Position numbers and translations under genes: made by a program. Source: Pseudomonadota bacterium (GTDB taxonomy: Bacteria > Pseudomonadota > Gammaproteobacteria > Pseudomonadales > Azotimanducaceae). From it: a stretch of DNA of 32,807 bases. The first letter of the stretch is position 1; each line of letters starts with the position of its first letter. Positions 32,647 to 32,807 of the stretch are shown here, piece by piece. The DNA lies in NCBI GenBank assembly GCA_027624035.1, contig JAQBUI010000050.1, forward strand, positions 1 to 32,807, given 5' to 3'. The notes under the pieces are model-generated. The model was not told where the DNA came from. It ran no database searches and was given only the letters and a program-made list of their open reading frames with translations.

Positions 32647-32807
32647 GCCTTGAGCGTGCCCGTGCCAGGCACGCCGTAGTCGTGATGGGAAGTTTTCCAG
32701 ACAACACAGCATGCCGCCGGAACTCCATGAAAGCCTTGAGCGTGCCCGTGCCTGGTACGCCGTAGTCGTGACGGGAAGTTTCCAGACGACCAGCGTGCCG
32801 CCGGAAC
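32647..32807 (+). repeat. 86-bp palindromic repeat, tandem pair at the window edge
   Basis: Two copies exactly 86 bp apart begin at 32647 and 32733; the second is cut by the window end, so the array may continue. Both read GCCTTGAGCGTGCCCGTGCC, then GCACGC or TACGC, CGTAGTCGTG and a GGAAGTTTTCC-like palindrome, and end with GCCGCCGGAAC. They lie 18 bp upstream of the ABC ATPase gene, in its promoter region. Confidence 0.88.

Noticed and set aside
30406..32807. CRISPR array
   Set aside because: Copies are contiguous at an 86-87-bp period without unique spacers, and isolated copies exist at other loci.

Overview
The window is a chromosomal segment from a GC-rich gammaproteobacterium. Its gene order follows the region of Pseudomonas-type genomes that carries gyrA-serC-pheA-hisC-tyrA/aroA-cmk-rpsA-ihfB and mtaD-ubiG-mupP-yciK, with several lineage-specific differences. 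I see no prophage, no transposase, no CRISPR array and no tRNA or rRNA gene. Most of the sequence is housekeeping genes in tight operons. The unusual material is in repeats, small architectural changes and gene-neighbourhood substitutions. The species cannot be fixed by eye.

Layout. Positions 1-849 are non-coding and packed with palindromic repeats, followed by a small secreted ComEA-like protein (850-1149, +) with a terminator. From 11822 back to 1204 on the minus strand runs a long supraoperon: gyrA, pheA, hisC, tyrA, cmk, rpsA, ihfB, lapA, lapB. It links DNA topology, Phe/Tyr/His biosynthesis, nucleotide supply, translation and control of LPS synthesis. The usual serC (between gyrA and pheA) and aroA (between tyrA and cmk) are absent. 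After a ~740-bp divergent intergenic region, a plus-strand operon (12563-16819) holds mtaD, ubiG, a polyprenyl-phosphate sugar phosphotransferase and yciK. The phosphotransferase sits where mupP is found in Pseudomonas. Facing it on the minus strand is trpS-scpA-scpB-rluB (21111-16795), with yciO upstream.

From 22041 to 28486 the plus strand carries yciB, yciI, an SH3-domain membrane protein, a Bacteroidetes-like pdxJ, a membrane-anchored cold-shock-domain protein, an unrecognised acidic protein, the SUI1-family gene yciH, an MST-type sulfurtransferase and mnmC. The last three are coupled or nearly so and suggest a translation/tRNA-modification cluster. serA, nnrU and a two-gene ABC transporter follow on the minus strand to the right edge.

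The most distinctive non-genic feature is an ~86-bp repeat with a GCGTGCCC/GGGCACGC hairpin. It occurs at four intergenic sites in the right third (24448-24533, 30406-30580, 30696-30775, 32647-32807), twice as tandem pairs. A different, two-palindrome repeat family fills the left end. I found no clearly new multi-gene system. The best leads are these repeats, the sulfurtransferase-MnmC coupling, the phosphotransferase inserted in the ubiG operon, the iron-sulfur-type TrpRS, the transferred-looking PdxJ and the membrane-tethered cold-shock protein.
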